This document shows, piece by piece, positions 62,001-64,000 of a stretch of 64,000 nucleotides of DNA. Under the pieces are notes generated by a model. That model had not been told where the DNA came from. It did not search any database and saw only the letters and a program-made list of their open reading frames with translations. This DNA is from Ligula intestinalis (lineage: Eukaryota > Platyhelminthes > Cestoda > Diphyllobothriidea > Diphyllobothriidae). Location of the stretch: NCBI GenBank assembly GCA_036362985.1, contig JAYGXS010000001.1, positions 74,137,682-74,201,681 of the forward strand, read 5' to 3'. The translations under genes were made by a program, and so were the position numbers. The first letter of the stretch is position 1. Each line of letters starts with the position of its first letter.

Positions 62001-63013
62001 TTTTGTATAGCACCGTGCACTTATTTCTGTTATCGCCTTTCTTCCAGTCAAGAAACTGTCGACCCTCAGCTCTTCGCGATGCTTTAGCCTCTCGCGCTTG
62101 TCGAAGTGCAGTCATGATCGGGAGAGTACTCGACAAGCAGCAGATGTCCAAAGTGAGTTTCCATCTCGGCAACAGTAGCTTATGTAGCCCCACTCATTAA
62201 TCCCTACAACCTGCATGTTTTCCTACGAAAACGGTGGCTATCGGGTTTTATGGGCGGGAAATTAAAACGCGCAGTGGAATGTACTTTAATAAATGCTAAA
62301 TGCATTTAGAAGTGTTGTTGACTTCTATCTGTAGATTTTCCTAATCTGTATTATCATTTAACTTATTGCTGGAAAACCTAATTATTAAATTGCAGGTTTC
62401 TTGAATTTCCCAAAAAATGAAATGGTGGTTAGGAGGTCGTCTACTTCAACTTACTTGTGGTCCAGCTTACCGTTCTGGGGTTAGATTAGTATTGTCCGCG
62501 GCGCTAAGCGCCGCGCACACTTTCCATTTACATGCGGAACAACCTGCTCCCAGCGGACGCGGGAAGCAACTTCGACTGCATTTTTTCACTTAACACTTGC
62601 TTCTAAAAATTTCCTTCTCAGCCTATCCTATTTCCCCACCCCACAAAACTCTTTAACCACCGTTTTTGCAGGACAAAATGCTGGGACTAAAGGTGTATGA
62701 GTGGGCCAACATAAGCTACTTTTGCCTCCATCGCTAATCAGCCTGTCTAGTGGTGTTCTGCGATTACAAAATGCCTTTCAATGCTCACAGCATCTTTGCT
62801 ATTATTGATGCTTTGTAGATCTTGTCGAACATGGGCAAGATGGATCATCCCTGGGTGCGTGTTATCTCCAATGTTTTTTAATCGGTTTATATGCCGTCTT
62901 TGCGTGGCTAGTTCTGAGATGTTTTATTTGCCTCATTTTTGTAGCAATGTCCCCACGGGAGGCCAACAATGAGACACCTCTTTCACCTCGGTCGACTGGG
63001 TCAACTTACCTGA
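47089..63013 (+). CDS. PMS2: MutL homologue PMS2 (mismatch repair ATPase/endonuclease), 17 exons
   Basis: Subunit of MutL-alpha; nicks DNA during mismatch repair. Exons: 47089-47218, 47262-47348, 47386-47488, 48291-48569, 49017-49095, 49353-49453, 49607-49842, 50719-50919, 52430-52647, 53607-53788, 54516-54683, 56071-56171, 57190-57258, 60654-60691, 62048-62152, 62819-62854, 62945-63013 (2202 nt, 733 aa, all GT-AG, phases consistent). ATPase motifs: [12 protein letters not shown] (E30, N34), DDGNG (59-63), TSK (78-80), GFRGEAL (94-100) and GTTV. Then GRSSADRQF and [12 protein letters not shown]. The C-terminal domain has IGQFNRGFI, the intact endonuclease signature [12 protein letters not shown] (from D569), CRPS, ASRACR, MDHPW and [10 protein letters not shown] with the metal-binding Cys/His (C713, H715). 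The Ser/Pro-rich linker (exons 8-10) is about 100 residues shorter than in human. The first two introns are only 43 and 37 nt; later ones reach 3.4 kb. Exon 9 rests on phase fit and composition. Intact frame; probably functional. Confidence 0.95.
50285..50560 (+). repeat. SINE-like repeat related to the 43-kb tRNA-like units, in a PMS2 intron
   Basis: GGGTTCGGATCCCACC (about 50306-50321) is a B-box/T-arm type sequence. About 50400-50500 (GATTGCTTAGGAAATTCTGC, TTGGGCAGGCAG, GGATTCCATACG) matches the 5' flanks of the units at 43084 and 43383. The order is different from those units, and the bracketing inverted repeat is absent. Lies between exons 7 and 8. Confidence 0.55.
52818..52912 (-). ncRNA. 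decayed hammerhead-like motif, copy 1, in a PMS2 intron
   Basis: On the minus strand a CUG-AUGAA core with one extra U (52901-52909) is followed by a stem-loop-like GCGG...CCGGC and GAAA (52878-52881), then CACGUGUC. CACGUG is a self-complementary short stem III followed by the UC cleavage dinucleotide. Short palindromic stem III is known for the minimal hammerheads of Penelope-like elements and retrozymes, which can act as dimers. The extra base in the core would probably impair activity. Confidence 0.35.
53148..53245 (-). ncRNA. decayed hammerhead-like motif, copy 2
   Basis: Homologous to 52818-52912 over about 95 bp (TTTTTCGCCGGTATT, ACTTACCA, the TAACTAAAA region) and lying about 335 bp downstream. 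GAAA and the CCGGC arm are kept, but the CUGAUGA box has degenerated. Confidence 0.3.
59330..60050 (-). mobile_element. 5'-truncated CR1-like LINE in a PMS2 intron, reading frame intact
   Basis: From about 60046 down to the stop at 59409 the minus strand encodes the C-terminal domain of the same broad family as 9145-13290 ([93 protein letters not shown]). There are no stops or frameshifts, and the 3' tail matches that of the larger copy. The insertion between exons 13 and 14 is antisense to PMS2. The open frame suggests it is younger than the other copies. Confidence 0.88.
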
Positions 63014-63113
63014 GCAGTGTATTTAATGACTTTACTGTAACCTTTTTTACCCATTTTGATACCAACATTTGCGGTTTTTAGTCCCCACAATCTCCATTTT
63101 ATGCATTATTATG

Positions 63114-63119
63114 AATAAA
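63114..63119 (+). terminator. putative PMS2 polyadenylation signal AATAAA
   Basis: AATAAA 100 bp after the PMS2 stop codon, followed by a T-rich stretch. It is the first canonical signal downstream of the gene. Confidence 0.55.
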
Positions 63120-63499
63120 GATTTTTATTTTATACGCAATTTGGTTCTTACCTGCAACAACTTACCCGCGATGGGCCCTGAATCCGCGTTACGCTCCACT
63201 GATACATACTTTAGCGTTGAACTTAAAGGTGTTACCGGATTCGCTCTTCTAAATTGGATCTGTTCAAAACGGTTAGTTTTGAACACGTTTTGATGCCCGT
63301 ATCTTGAGGTTTCATGGATCTGCAAGCGAATGTTAAAACATCCAACTTTATACTGTGTACACTGGAAGGCAGACATTTGTGGCTTAAAAATAGAAGCATA
63401 CCGGGTTTGTTTGGAGAAGCCCAAACGGTCTTAGCGTCGGTGTAGATCGAGTACCTCGGCTGAGGAGAGCGCAACAAATTGCGAGATTGTCAATACAAG

Positions 63500-63990
63500 C
63501 GAACATGCAAGTCCTAGGAAGTAGTTGAGAAGGAACCGACTCGATCGCTGGGACAATACTTTAATTCGCCTGACGTTTCGATATCCGTCGCGGATTCATC
63601 ATCAGCGATATAGTCAGAGAGCAATAATATATAGGGCTACATATGCACAAGAGTTTGTAGTATTTATAGGATACAGTAACTACGGCAAAGCAACTATGTC
63701 GGAGAAACTGGCAGAGTTCTCAAGACTCGAATTGCCGAACACGCGGTAGCAGTGCGGCGAAATGATGTCAATTCTCAAGTTGTAGCCCATTCGACGAGAC
63801 CTGGCCACACATTCAAATTTGATGAGGCCGAGCTTCTCACAAGAGGTGACAATCGGGTGAGCCGAGAACTACTCAAGTCATGGTTCACGCGCCCCAATCC
63901 ATCAACAAGTGCAACGATTTGCCCAATCCATATTTGGTGCTGAGACTCAATTTGGCTAAAGCAAGTCGCCACTTGGGGAACGGACAGGCT
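63500..63990 (+). mobile_element. Penelope-like element, GIY-YIG endonuclease end
   Basis: From about 63690 the plus strand reads NYVGETGRVLKTRIAEHAVA, VRRNDVNSQVVAHSTRPGHT, FKFDEAELLTRGDNRVSREL and LKSWF. After a one-base frame change come INKCNDLPNPYLVLRLNLAK. This is the C-terminal GIY-YIG nuclease of Penelope-like retroelements (the YVGETGR motif). The preceding 63540-63610 resembles a terminal-repeat segment with a hammerhead-like core on the minus strand. The element may continue past the window edge. Confidence 0.82.
63560..63615 (-). ncRNA. hammerhead-ribozyme-like motif of a Penelope terminal repeat
   Basis: The minus strand has CUGAUGA (63605-63599), a stem AUCCG/CGGAU around a 3-nt loop, GAAA (63579-63576), then CGUC with the predicted cleavage after 63572. 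This is the ordered conserved core of a hammerhead with a minimal stem III. Stem II has mismatches next to the core, and stem I is weak. Hammerheads in Penelope-like terminal repeats are established; that this copy is active is not shown. Confidence 0.42.
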
Positions 63991-64000
63991 ACCGCGTCAT

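Noticed and set aside
1..64000. CRISPR arrays, operons or bacterial features
   Set aside because: Spliced genes, LINEs and Pol III boxes show this is eukaryotic nuclear DNA; no regularly spaced short repeats were seen.

Overview
The window is eukaryotic nuclear DNA, almost certainly from a parasitic flatworm (Neodermata); a diphyllobothriid-like tapeworm is my best guess. This rests on very short introns (33-44 nt) in the ribosomal protein gene and at the 5' end of the repair gene with much longer introns downstream, a moderate GC content, and a load of CR1/Jockey-, RTE-, Penelope- and Ty3/gypsy-type retroelements. The exact species is inference.

Three host genes can be assembled exon by exon. 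(1) RPL7A/eL8, + strand, 626-1677, five exons, 297 aa, with the start codon alone in exon 1. (2) An ERCC6L/PICH-like SNF2 translocase, - strand, 32459-24313, four coding exons, about 1251 aa. (3) A PMS2-type MutL homologue, + strand, 47089-63013, seventeen exons, 733 aa, with the ATPase and endonuclease motifs intact. The last two act in genome maintenance (anaphase bridge resolution and mismatch repair). Their adjacency is probably incidental, because they lie on opposite strands about 15 kb apart.

The rest is mostly retroelement wreckage. 3511-6965 (-) is a CR1/Jockey-superfamily LINE (called family A here) with a 2A-like peptide, a PHD-like finger, an AP endonuclease and a frameshifted reverse transcriptase. 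A 184-bp short derivative of the same family has inserted into its 3' end. 9145-13290 (+) is a two-ORF CR1-like LINE with internal tandem repeats. 17996-20240 (-) is a Ty3/gypsy pol remnant split by other repeats. 28885-29272 (+) is a 3' fragment of family A inside an ERCC6L intron. 35400-37222 (+) is a decayed LINE. 38655-43000 (-) is another CR1-like LINE, split by an RTE element (40197-41998, +). 59330-60050 (-) is a young 5'-truncated CR1 copy in a PMS2 intron. 63500-63990 (+) is the GIY-YIG end of a Penelope-like element.

The most unusual signals are: the 184-bp 5'+3' fusion derivative with a 12-bp target-site duplication; the 2A-like NPGP motif at the N terminus of its parent LINE; hammerhead-ribozyme-like motifs beside the Penelope element and, as a decayed pair about 335 bp apart, in a PMS2 intron; a tandemly duplicated tRNA-like element bracketed by a 17-18 bp inverted repeat; and an inverted copy of neighbouring target sequence at the 3' end of the nested RTE. 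Long stretches (1.7-3.5, 7-8.8, 13.3-18, 21.2-24.3, 32.5-35.4 and 43.6-47 kb) show no gene I can support.
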